Shown piece after piece: positions 1 to 8,214 of a DNA stretch of 64,000 nucleotides. The DNA comes from JACDEA01 sp963742585 (lineage in GTDB: Bacteria > Actinomycetota > Acidimicrobiia > Acidimicrobiales > JACDEA01): positions 1,736,001 through 1,800,000 of the forward strand of contig CAVUMI010000009.1 in assembly GCA_963742585.1 (NCBI GenBank), in the 5' to 3' direction. Position 1 is the first letter of the stretch. Every line of letters begins with the position of its first letter. Under the pieces are notes generated by a model. It ran no database searches. It worked only from the letters and a program-made list of their open reading frames with translations, and was not told where the DNA came from. The translations under genes were made by a program, and so were the position numbers.

Positions 1-840
1 TCGACGCCGGCAAGTGCCTCCACTGCCCTCGGGAGAAACGCTTCGGCCACCGCCTCGTGGACGACCAGCGACTCCGCGGCGTTGCAGACGGAGGGACGTT
101 GCGTCTTTGCGTTGACCACAATCGCCAAAGCCATGTCGAGATCGGCGCTGTCGTCGACGTAGACGTGGCAATTGCCATCGCCGTCGATGACGTACGGAAC
201 CGTGGCGTTGTCGAGCACCGCCTTGATCAAGGACGGACCACCGCGAGGGATCAGGCAGTCGATTGACTCTCGCAGCTGCATGAAGGCGACCGCGGCCTCG
301 TGGCTGGTGTCTTCGACCAGCACCACGGAGTCCTCGGGCAGGCCTGCCTTGGCGAACCCGTCGCGCAGCACCGCGGCGATGGCCTTGTTCGATTCGATCG
401 CGCCGGACGACCCGCGGAGGAAGGCGGCGTTGCCACTCTTCAGGCAGAGACCGGCGGCGTCGCTGGTGACGTTGGGCCGGTTCTCGTAGACGATGGCCAC
501 GACGCCCAGCGGCACCCGAACCCGCTCGATTCGCAAGCCATTGGGCCGAGTCCAGCCGTCGACGACCTCCCCGACGGGATCGGGCAGCGCTGCGACCTTG
601 CGGAGGCCCTCAGCCATGGCTTCGACCCGCTCGACAGTGAGGCGAAGCCGGTCGACCACGGTGGCGGCGGCATCGTTCGACTCGGCCCGGGCGACGTCGA
701 GCCGGTTGGCGGCGACGACCTCAGGTGCCTTCTGGACAAGCAGATCGGCGGCGGCCCGCAGCGCGTCATCCTTGGCCGCCGTCGAGGCCAAAGCCAGCAC
801 GCCGCGCCGCAGCTTCGGCGCGCTGGCCGAGCTCCTGCAT
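1..840 (-). CDS. proA: Gamma-glutamyl phosphate reductase (partial, with frame break)
   Basis: ProA reduces gamma-glutamyl phosphate to glutamate semialdehyde in proline biosynthesis. The gene runs off the left edge, so the C-terminus is missing. Visible family features are LASTAAKDDAL near the N-terminus, RGGPSLI, GNCHVYVD and a Cys in RPSVCNAAES that fits the catalytic Cys. From the ATG at 840 the reading MQELGQRAEAAARR is right for ProA but then leaves the frame; the correct VLALASTAAK frame resumes at about 800, implying one extra base in the GC-rich stretch 797-810. The partner kinase gene proB lies 7 kb away, separated by a forward operon. Assignment is firm; whether the break is real is not. 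Confidence 0.88.
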
Positions 841-901
841 GGTCGACGGGGCCACGCCCCCAAGATTAGTTGCGAACTTGACCGCGCGGTCTAGTTAAGG
901 G

Positions 902-1696
902 TTACCCGAACACCCACGCCCGTTTTCCTCGGGCCTGGAGGACGCGACCGAACTGCAGTCCAGGGAAGTGTGCTGCGGCCACCGGCGTATCGGCGCCCTC
1001 CAGCTCGCGAGCCAGCGCGATACGAGTGCGCCGAGCCAGGTCGGGGTCAACATCGCCCATCCCCGCCCACTCGTCGTCGAGCAGCTCGACTGGGCAGTGG
1101 ACGACGTCGCCCAGCAAGAGCGCCCGTGCCTCCCCCGAAGAGACGACCACGATCGTGCTGCCCGGCGTGTGTCCCGGCGCCACCATCGCGTCGAGGCCGG
1201 GGAGGATCGTGCCGTCGGCCGACCAGGTCTCGAGGCGGTCGGCGATCGGCGAGAGCTTCTTCGTTGCGCGCGGGTCCGGGCCGACGAAGTGCGACCAGTC
1301 CCGCTCGTCGCATCGGTACGTCGCGTTCTCGAAGACGACGGTGCCCTGCTGGGTGGCCCAGCCGACGTGGTCGAAATGCAGGTGCGTGAAGATGACGTCG
1401 GTGACGTCGGCGGGTTCCACGCCATACGCGGCGAGGCTGTCGAGCAGTTGCCCACCGATGAACGTGCCGTCGTTGACCCGTCCGACGCCGGCATCGATCA
1501 GCACCGTCCTGCCCCCAGTCCGGATCAAGAATCCGCCCAGCGCGAGCTCGAGGGTGCCGTCGTCGGCGACGAATTGGCGATGCGGCGCCCAATCGTCCTC
1601 CACGCCGCCGCGACCGGCCTGAATAAACGCCGCAGTCGCCGGCAGGCGGGCCGAACCATCCACCACCGGAAGGATTTCGAGCGCGCCAACTTCCAC
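902..1696 (-). CDS. MBL-fold metallo-hydrolase
   Basis: A 264-residue metallo-beta-lactamase-fold protein. The metal site is complete: THLHFDH at about residues 104-110 (HxHxDH), GHTPGS, an Asp in LLGDVVHC and a late His in AAHFPG. The domain is of the lactonase/hydrolase type with unknown substrate. The GTG at 1696 is chosen because upstream codons do not look like this family; the divergent GNAT gene starts only 24 bp away, so the two share a very compact control region. It ends 61 bp upstream of proA on the same strand and may be cotranscribed with it. Confidence 0.8.
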   Translation of the reverse strand: MEVGALEILPVVDGSARLPATAAFIQAGRGGVEDDWAPHRQFVADDGTLELALGGFLIRTGGRTVLIDAGVGRVNDGTFIGGQLLDSLAAYGVEPADVTDVIFTHLHFDHVGWATQQGTVVFENATYRCDERDWSHFVGPDPRATKKLSPIADRLETWSADGTILPGLDAMVAPGHTPGSTIVVVSSGEARALLLGDVVHCPVELLDDEWAGMGDVDPDLARRTRIALARELEGADTPVAAAHFPGLQFGRVLQARGKRAWVFG

Positions 1697-1720
1697 AGGC
1701 CGGAGCGTAGGCTCGCCGCC

Positions 1721-2341
1721 GTGATTGAGGTCAGGAAAGTCACCGCGGCTGACGGGCCTGACGTGGCCGCCGCGCTGGCTCGCGCATTCCACGACGACCC
1801 GGTCACGACCTACGTCGTCCCGGCCAAGGACCGGCAGGATCGGATGCGCAGGCTGTTCGAGAACGACCTGCGCTTCCTGGTCGGCCCGTGGGATGAGTCG
1901 TATACGACCGGCGGGACGATCATGGGCGCCGCGCTGTGGTCGCCACCCGGGAAATGGAAGCCGCCCTGGCCCGCGCTGCTGCGCTCCGCACCGGCTTTCT
2001 TGCGCATCATCGGTCCGCGGCTACGCGCTGCGGTGAGTCTCATGGGCGTGATCGACCGCAAGCATCCGAAGGAGCCGCATTACTACCTGAGCACGCTCGG
2101 CACCCACCCCGACTTCCAGGGCAAGGGCGTCGCCAGCGCACTGATGCGCCCGGTGCTCGACCGGTGTGACGCCGACGGTATCCCCGCGTACCTCGAGTCT
2201 TCAAAGGAGGCCAACGTGCCGTTCTACAAGCGGCACGGCTTTGACGTGACCGAGCAGGTAACGGTGAAGAACGGCCCGTCGCTTTGGCTCATGTGGAGAG
2301 AACCGCAGGCCGACCGGCCTGGCGAAGCCGGGAGGCAGTAG
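1721..2341 (+). CDS. GNAT family N-acetyltransferase
   Basis: A 206-residue Gcn5-related acetyltransferase. The acetyl-CoA loop is visible as HPDFQGKGVASALM (about residues 129-142), followed by AYLESSKEANVPFYKRHGF, the usual end of the domain. Substrate cannot be told. The GTG at 1721 precedes the natural N-terminus (IEVRKVTAAD). The next gene begins inside the last codons of this one, so it is probably the first gene of the forward operon ending in pspA, although a functional link is uncertain. Confidence 0.82.
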   Translation: MIEVRKVTAADGPDVAAALARAFHDDPVTTYVVPAKDRQDRMRRLFENDLRFLVGPWDESYTTGGTIMGAALWSPPGKWKPPWPALLRSAPAFLRIIGPRLRAAVSLMGVIDRKHPKEPHYYLSTLGTHPDFQGKGVASALMRPVLDRCDADGIPAYLESSKEANVPFYKRHGFDVTEQVTVKNGPSLWLMWREPQADRPGEAGRQ

Positions 2342-3717
2342 CAGTCATCGATCACACGCTGACCGGGCCGGTCGACGAATTCATCGCCGAGGTCACCGCT
2401 CATCTGCAGCGGCTGTCCGAGTCGTTGCGCGGGGTTAAGTCGGACCAGCTGATCAATGACGTAACGCTCGAGGCATACAACATGGTCGCCGCATTCATCG
2501 ACGCCGACGGACGACAGAGTGATGACGAGCTGTGGGCCCTGCTCACGACGTTCGGGCCGCGCCTGGAAAGTGTGCTGGTCTACGCCACGCCGGCTGATGT
2601 TCGGGCTGCGGGCATGCTCAACGGCAAGAAGAAATGGCTCGAGAAGCCGACCGTGCTCTTCGACATCCTGGCCAAGAGCGATGCGCACGGTCGTTCCAAA
2701 GGGGCGGCGCGGGTGTACGTCGACCGTGCGCTCGCCATCGCCCACACCGTGTGCTCGCTCGATGCGTTCCCCGCCGAGGACGAGCTGCGCGCCCTCGAGC
2801 GCTACCGGACGATGCTGCACGCTGCCCTTCCCGCCGCCACGCCCGCGACCAGTGCGCCCGAAGCCGAGACTGAGGCCGAGGAGGAGGCGCCCCTCCCGCC
2901 GGCCCGGCCGCTGCCCGAGCTCATGGCCGAGCTCGACGCACTGATCGGGCTGGCCGAGGTCAAGGCCGAAGTCAAGATGGTCACCGACCTCATCCAGGTC
3001 CAGAAGCTTCGCAAGGAGCGCGGCCTGCCGGTGGTAGAGGGCAGCCGTCATCTGGTGTTCACGGGCAACCCCGGCACCGGGAAGACGACGGTCGCCCGCC
3101 TGCTGGCGCAGATCTACCGAACGCTCGGCGTCGTCGCCAAGGGCCATCTCGTCGAAACCGATCGGCCCGGCCTGGTGGCGGGGTTCGTCGGCCAGACGGC
3201 GCTCAAGGTCAAGGAAGTGTTCGGCAAGGCAATGGGCGGCTTCCTGCTGATCGACGAGGCTTATGCCCTGGCGCGCGGCGACAACCGCGACTTCGGCCAA
3301 GAGGCGATTGACACACTCGTGAAGTTGGTCGAGGACCACCGCGACGAGATCGTCGTGGTCGCCGCCGGGTACCCAGACGAGATGGCCGAGTTCGTCGACA
3401 GCAACCCCGGGCTGCAGTCGCGCTTCCCCAAGACGATCGCGTTTCCCGACTACACCAACGACGAGCTGCTCGCGATCTTCGAGAGCCAGTGCAAGCATGC
3501 GTCCTACACGTGCGACGCGACGGCCAGCCAACGCGCGCTGGACTTCTTTGCGTCCCAACTGCGCGACAAGGGCTTCGGCAACGGTCGCTTGGCGCGCAAC
3601 CTCTTCGAGGCCTCGGTCGGCCGCCAGGCGACGCGCATCGTCGCGATGACCAACCCGACGAACGAGACACTGGTGACCTTGACCGCTGACGACATCGCAC
3701 CACCACCGGGGATATGA
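2293..3717 (+). CDS. CbxX/CfqX-type AAA+ ATPase with TerB-like N-terminal region
   Basis: About 474 residues. The C-terminal half is a CbxX/EccA-type AAA+ module: Walker A GNPGTGKTT near residue 258, a pore-type segment GLVAGFVGQTA, Walker B LLIDEAY near 318, and an arginine-finger region LQSRFPKTIAF. The N-terminal 175 residues are helical with two acidic turn motifs (IDADGRQSDDEL and LDAFPAEDEL) that resemble TerB-type motifs; this resemblance is my reading and not proven. An Ala/Glu/Pro linker joins the halves. A TTG at 2284 is an alternative start. The stop overlaps the next gene as ATGA, indicating translational coupling. Such ATPases remodel or unfold partner complexes; the likely partners are the downstream exported proteins. 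Confidence 0.82.
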   Translation: MERTAGRPAWRSREAVAVIDHTLTGPVDEFIAEVTAHLQRLSESLRGVKSDQLINDVTLEAYNMVAAFIDADGRQSDDELWALLTTFGPRLESVLVYATPADVRAAGMLNGKKKWLEKPTVLFDILAKSDAHGRSKGAARVYVDRALAIAHTVCSLDAFPAEDELRALERYRTMLHAALPAATPATSAPEAETEAEEEAPLPPARPLPELMAELDALIGLAEVKAEVKMVTDLIQVQKLRKERGLPVVEGSRHLVFTGNPGTGKTTVARLLAQIYRTLGVVAKGHLVETDRPGLVAGFVGQTALKVKEVFGKAMGGFLLIDEAYALARGDNRDFGQEAIDTLVKLVEDHRDEIVVVAAGYPDEMAEFVDSNPGLQSRFPKTIAFPDYTNDELLAIFESQCKHASYTCDATASQRALDFFASQLRDKGFGNGRLARNLFEASVGRQATRIVAMTNPTNETLVTLTADDIAPPPGI

Positions 3718-4676
3718 GACGCATCCTTGCCGCAGTCGTCGCCGTCGGACTGATCATCGGCGCGCTCATCATCCGGAACAACCGCGACGCCGAGAAGGCG
3801 CTCGGCCCTTACCGCCTCACCTGCGCTACTGAGCTGGCCGAGGCATGCCGGACCCTCCCCGCGGCGGAATTCGCGGTCACGATCGAAGCCGCCGGCATCA
3901 CCGCCGACCGGCTGACCGCGCTGGCCGCCGACGCCGACCCCGGCTTCGATGGCTGGCTGAGCGCCGGGCGGTGGCCGGCGATGGTGTCCCAGACTCGAAG
4001 CGCAAACAGCCTCGACGAGGTGACGCAGACCGGCTCGGTGTTGGCGCACACGCACGTGGCGATCGCCGCGTGGCGGGAACGCCGCATCGCCTTTGCGCAG
4101 GCATGCAAGGACACGTTCAGCTGGAAGTGCATCGGCGACGTCGCCGGCCGTAGTACCTGGTCGGCCAACAGCGGCCAAGCGTCGTGGGGCCTCGTGAAGG
4201 TCGCCCTGGCCGACCCGGGAACCGAGAGTGCGGGACTGCTTGGACTCGCCGGGGCGACCGCCGGCTTCACCGGTTCCACCGAGTTCATCCCGACCGACCT
4301 CGCCCAGAACGATCCCTACCAGGCGTGGCTCGCGGGCCTGGCGCGCGCCATCCCCCGGCCGCCGCCGGGCTTGGCGTCGATCCTGGCCACCGGACCGGCG
4401 ACGGCCGACCTCTACCTCGGTCTCGATGCCGAGATCAGCTCGCTGCTGCGGACGGCGGCGCGACAAGGCGAGCTCGAGGTTGTAAACCTGTCGCCAGTGC
4501 TCGACGTTGAAGCCGCTTTCGCCCGCGCTACGTACCGCGACCGGCGCGTGCCCGACGGTCTGCGCTCCGCGCTTGAAGGCGCGGGGTGGGCCGACCGCGC
4601 CGAGAGGACTACCCCGTTGCCGTCGGCCGGCGCGCTCGCGGGTCTGCGCCGGCTCTGGCAGGAGACGATTCGATGA
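3714..4676 (+). CDS. Membrane-anchored solute-binding-like protein of unknown function
   Basis: A 320-residue protein with an N-terminal hydrophobic helix (about residues 4-20) that should anchor or export it. The rest is predicted extracytoplasmic and resembles a periplasmic-binding fold only weakly: ELAEACRTLP, ITADRLTAL and DGWLSAGRWPAM recall the start of type-2 binding domains. Four Cys residues lie in the first half (in TCATELAEAC and ACKDTFSWKC). It overlaps both neighbours by four bases (ATGA), so it is made with the AAA+ ATPase and the VWA lipoprotein. No enzyme motif is visible. The binding-protein reading is a guess from context. Confidence 0.6.
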   Translation: MRRILAAVVAVGLIIGALIIRNNRDAEKALGPYRLTCATELAEACRTLPAAEFAVTIEAAGITADRLTALAADADPGFDGWLSAGRWPAMVSQTRSANSLDEVTQTGSVLAHTHVAIAAWRERRIAFAQACKDTFSWKCIGDVAGRSTWSANSGQASWGLVKVALADPGTESAGLLGLAGATAGFTGSTEFIPTDLAQNDPYQAWLAGLARAIPRPPPGLASILATGPATADLYLGLDAEISSLLRTAARQGELEVVNLSPVLDVEAAFARATYRDRRVPDGLRSALEGAGWADRAERTTPLPSAGALAGLRRLWQETIR

Positions 4677-6448
4677 AACGCGTACTGCTCACCTTGCTGC
4701 TCGCTGTCGCTCTTGTGGGGGCGTGCGCCGCCGATTCCGAGTCGGGCAGCGGGTCGGACTGCGCGCCGGTGGAGGTGGCTTCGTCGCCCGAGAAGGTCGA
4801 GCTGCTCACCAAGCTGGCCAGTGAGTTCAACGACTCGAACGCGGCGAAGAGCGGTGGATGCGTGAGCGTCCATGTCAGCCGGAAGTCCTCAGGCGCCGGT
4901 GCCACCGCCCTGGTCGGCGGGTGGCGCGACACCGATCTCGATGGACCCCGGCCCGTGATCTGGACACCGTCCTCGAGCTTGTGGGGCGGCGTCGTCAACC
5001 AACGCCGAACCGTTGCCGGTGAGCCCGCCATAGTTCCGGCGACGGGCCAGTCGTTCATGCAGACCCCGCTCGTGATCGCCATGCCTCGCCCGATGGCCCA
5101 AGCGCTGGGGTGGCCGGACACGCCGATCGGCTACGTCGACCTGCTCAAGCTGGCACAGGACCCCCAGGGGTGGGCGAGCAAGGGTCACCCAGAATGGGGC
5201 CCGTTCCGCCTGGGCAAGACCAATCTGAATTTCTCCACGAGCGCGTTGGCGGCCACGACGGCGCAGTACTACGCGGCGACCGGCAAGGTCCGTGATCTCA
5301 CACTTGAAGACCTCGACCGTCCCGACGTGCAGACGTTCAGTCGCAGTGTCGAGTCCACCGTGGTGCACTACGGCGACACGACATTGACCTTCCTGAACAA
5401 CTGGTACCGCAACGACGCGCGCGGCACGGCGCTCACGTACGTCTCAGCGGTCGCCGTAGAGGAGAAGTCGGTCATCGACTACAACCGCGGCAACCCCGAC
5501 GGAATCACGCAGGCCGGAGAGGTCGTGCGAGCGCCGAAGGTGCCCCTCGTCGCGGTGTACCCGAAGGAAGGGACGCTGTTCTCGGACAACCCGTTCTTCG
5601 TGCTCGACGCACCGTGGGTGACGCCAGCGCAGCGCAACGGCGCCGGCCGCTTTGCCGAATTCGTCCGCCAGCCCGCCAACCAGCGCCAGGTGCTGCGTAC
5701 CGGGTTCCGGCCCGGTAATCCAGCGGTGGCAATAGGTGCCCCGATCTCCCGCGACACCGGCGTGGATCCCGCCCAGCCTCAGACCACCCTCGGCGTGCCG
5801 TCGGCACAGGTGCTCGTCAAGGTGATCGACCAGTGGGCCCAGCTCCGCAAGGGTGCCCGCGTGCTGCTCGTCTTGGATGTCTCAGGCTCGATGGGTGATG
5901 ACGCCGGCAACGGCGACACGAAACTCGAGCTGGCCAAGCGGGCCGCCATCGACGCGCTTGGGCAGTTCAAGGACGATGACCTGGTCGGCCTTCGAGTCTT
6001 CACGACGGGGGCCTCGCCCACGGAACCGAGGGACTACCTCGATCTGGTAGCGATGGGACCAATCGGCGGCCGGCGGGAGGTGTTCCAGCAGAAGATCCGC
6101 GACCTCACGCCGCGAGAGGGAACGCCCCTCTACAGCACCGCCCGGGCGTCGTACGACGCGGTGAAGCAGAGCTTCGACGCGGCACGAATCAACGCCGTCG
6201 TTCTCTTGACCGACGGCCAGAACGACGATCCCCGCAACAGCGACCTGGACGGACTGTTGGCGGCGCTGCGCGCCGGCAGCGAGGGCTTGTCGAGCACGCC
6301 GGTGCGCCTGTTCACCATCGCCTACGGCAAGGGGGCGTCGCTGGGCATCCTGAAGCGCATGGCCGAGGCCACCAACGCCGCGGCGTACGACGCCAGCGAT
6401 CCCCAAGCCATCGCGAACGTGTTCATCGCGGTTATCAGTAACTTCTAG
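4673..6448 (+). CDS. Solute-binding and VWA domain lipoprotein
   Basis: A 591-residue lipoprotein. The signal sequence ends in a lipobox (VGAC, Cys at about residue 18). Residues 30-350 look like a type-2 periplasmic binding domain (SPEKVELLTKLASEFN, VIWTPSSSLWG). The C-terminal third is a von Willebrand A domain with a complete MIDAS-type DVSGSMG near residue 403 and TDGQNDD later. The fusion is known in actinobacteria as substrate-binding and VWA domain proteins, whose function is unsettled. The VWA domain probably binds a partner through a divalent cation outside the membrane, a plausible counterpart of the operon's AAA+ ATPase, although the two lie on opposite sides of the membrane. Confidence 0.82.
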   Translation: MKRVLLTLLLAVALVGACAADSESGSGSDCAPVEVASSPEKVELLTKLASEFNDSNAAKSGGCVSVHVSRKSSGAGATALVGGWRDTDLDGPRPVIWTPSSSLWGGVVNQRRTVAGEPAIVPATGQSFMQTPLVIAMPRPMAQALGWPDTPIGYVDLLKLAQDPQGWASKGHPEWGPFRLGKTNLNFSTSALAATTAQYYAATGKVRDLTLEDLDRPDVQTFSRSVESTVVHYGDTTLTFLNNWYRNDARGTALTYVSAVAVEEKSVIDYNRGNPDGITQAGEVVRAPKVPLVAVYPKEGTLFSDNPFFVLDAPWVTPAQRNGAGRFAEFVRQPANQRQVLRTGFRPGNPAVAIGAPISRDTGVDPAQPQTTLGVPSAQVLVKVIDQWAQLRKGARVLLVLDVSGSMGDDAGNGDTKLELAKRAAIDALGQFKDDDLVGLRVFTTGASPTEPRDYLDLVAMGPIGGRREVFQQKIRDLTPREGTPLYSTARASYDAVKQSFDAARINAVVLLTDGQNDDPRNSDLDGLLAALRAGSEGLSSTPVRLFTIAYGKGASLGILKRMAEATNAAAYDASDPQAIANVFIAVISNF

Positions 6449-6450
6449 CC

Positions 6451-7221
6451 GTGGTTGAGCGGCTCCCAGAGCGGTTCCGCACGCCAGCGGTGGCGCGCGC
6501 GGTGGTATCGCCCTCCGCACTCTTGCTGGCGGGCGCCGGCACCGCGCTGGCCATCGTGGGCGGCGTACCGATCATCGGCGCCTTCGCCATCGGCGCGTCG
6601 GCGTGGGCGGTGCGCGTCGCTGTCGCCGGGCTTCGCCGCAAGGGTCCGCGCAAGGAGATTATCGATCCGTTCACGGTCGGCGAGCCGTGGCGGCGCATGG
6701 TCCAGGACGCGCTGAGCGCAGAGCGCCGGTTCGACGACACCGTCCGCCGCACACCGGATGGGCCGCTACGCGAGCGACTGGCCGGCCTGGCCGAGCGCAT
6801 CAACGCCGGGGTGCGCGAAGGCTGGCGCATCGCGTGCCAGGGCGCGTCCCTCCAGAAGGGGCTGCAGCAGTTCGACATCAAGGACATCCGCCGCGAGCTA
6901 GCAATGGTCGAAGCCGAATTGGACGGCGCGGGGAAGAACGCCAGCGCTTCCCTCAAGCGGACGCGTGACGCACTGGTCGCCCAGGAGGGGTCCTTCGAGA
7001 GAGTCCAGGCCGTCGCCGTCGACGCCCGCGACCGGCTCCGCGTCCTCAACGCGCAGCTCGACGAAGCGGTGGCGCGCGCCATCGAAGTGTCGCTCTCTTC
7101 GACCGATCCGAGTGACATAAGTCTCCTCGCGGGCGATGTCGACAGCCTTGTGGATGATCTTGAATCCCTCCGTCAGGCACTTGAGGAGACAGATGCCGCA
7201 GCCGGCACAGCGACGGCATAG
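6451..7221 (+). CDS. Membrane protein with coiled-coil cytoplasmic domain
   Basis: A 256-residue protein starting at GTG 6451, two bases after the preceding stop. A Gly/Ala-rich hydrophobic segment (about residues 18-55, SALLLAGAGTALAIVGG and IIGAFAIGASAWAV) is likely one hairpin or two helices. The remainder is charged and helical with long heptad-like stretches, and ends in an acidic tail. I do not recognise a family. It sits directly upstream of pspA, and its size and coiled-coil character suggest it may help recruit PspA to the membrane; this is inference. Confidence 0.6.
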   Translation: MVERLPERFRTPAVARAVVSPSALLLAGAGTALAIVGGVPIIGAFAIGASAWAVRVAVAGLRRKGPRKEIIDPFTVGEPWRRMVQDALSAERRFDDTVRRTPDGPLRERLAGLAERINAGVREGWRIACQGASLQKGLQQFDIKDIRRELAMVEAELDGAGKNASASLKRTRDALVAQEGSFERVQAVAVDARDRLRVLNAQLDEAVARAIEVSLSSTDPSDISLLAGDVDSLVDDLESLRQALEETDAAAGTATA

Positions 7222-7230
7222 CCTGGCGCC

Positions 7231-8004
7231 ATGATCAAGCTGCTACGGCGAATTGGCCGTTACATCACGGCCGCGCTGGGTGGAAAGTTCGACGAGGTGG
7301 CCGACCCCAAGGTCCAGCTCGAGCAAGCCATCCAGGAGGCCCAGGACCAGCACCGCCGCCTGAAGGAACAGGCGGCGAACGTCATCGCCAACCAGAAGCA
7401 GACCGAGATGCGCCTCAACCGCGCCATGGACGAGCTGCAGAAGGTCAACTCATCGACCCGGCAGGCGGTCATGATGTCGGACGAAGCCACCAAGCGGGGC
7501 GACGCGGCCAAGGCGGCGGAGTACAACCGCGCCGCGGAGGCTTTCGCGGGCCGGCTCATCACCATCGAGAAGGAAGTCGAGTCACTGAAGACCCTGAGTC
7601 TCCAGTCGACCCAGGCAGCCGATCAGGCCAAGACCGCGGTGCAGCAGAACTCCTCCGTCCTGCAGAAGAAGCTCAACGAGCGCCAGAAGCTTTTGAGTCA
7701 GCTCGACCAGGCGAAGATGCAGGAGCAGATGAACAAGGCGATGGCCTCGCTCACCGAGACCGTCGGTCAGGACGTCCCCACGCTCGAGGAGGTCCGCGAC
7801 AAGATCGAGCAGCGTTACGCCCGCGCCCTCGGTACCTCCGAGTTGCAAGGCGCAACGGTCGAGACGCGCATGCTCGAGGTCGAGCAGGCGGCCATGGACA
7901 CCGAAGCGCAGTCCCGGCTCTCCGAGATCCGCTCGCAACTCGGCCTCGGCACCGCCCCCGCAGCCGAGACCCCCGCCGCCACCGAGGGCACCGCCACCAC
8001 CTAG
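7231..8004 (+). CDS. pspA: PspA/IM30 family membrane-stress protein
   Basis: A 257-residue PspA/Vipp1 homologue. The amphipathic N-terminal helix MIKLLRRIGRYITAALGGKF and ADPKVQLEQAIQEAQ are typical, and a long Gln/Lys-rich coiled coil fills residues 30-190. It ends in a short Ala/Thr/Pro tail. PspA-family proteins polymerise on the inner face of the membrane and stabilise it under stress. It is the last gene of the forward operon and faces proB convergently. No PspF/PspB/PspC-type regulator is in the window. Confidence 0.9.
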   Translation: MIKLLRRIGRYITAALGGKFDEVADPKVQLEQAIQEAQDQHRRLKEQAANVIANQKQTEMRLNRAMDELQKVNSSTRQAVMMSDEATKRGDAAKAAEYNRAAEAFAGRLITIEKEVESLKTLSLQSTQAADQAKTAVQQNSSVLQKKLNERQKLLSQLDQAKMQEQMNKAMASLTETVGQDVPTLEEVRDKIEQRYARALGTSELQGATVETRMLEVEQAAMDTEAQSRLSEIRSQLGLGTAPAAETPAATEGTATT

Positions 8005-8107
8005 TTACGCTCTGGGCAACAACGCCCTAGACCCGGCAATACCGCGCACCTCTCATCGAACTGACAGGCAAACCGCGCCGGATGCAGCGGGTGTCGTCAG
8101 TTCGGCT

Positions 8108-8176
8108 TGCACCCAGGCTCTCGCTGAGCGGTGGTCAAAACCACCCAAAGACCTCGCTGCGCCAATCTTGGGTGCA
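8108..8176. repeat. Nested inverted repeat between pspA and proB
   Basis: An outer 8-bp inverted repeat (TGCACCCA at 8108-8115 and TGGGTGCA at 8169-8176) encloses a perfect 6-bp hairpin, GGTGGT-CAAA-ACCACC, at 8130-8145. A copy of the right arm's flank (ATCTTGGGT) recurs at about 8193. No T-tract follows, so a standard intrinsic terminator is not supported, but the position between convergent genes fits a bidirectional end signal. The rest of the 210-bp gap shows nothing else. Confidence 0.5.
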
Positions 8177-8214
8177 CCAGGTTGCAAAACTGCATCTTGG
8201 GTCCACGGCCACCC

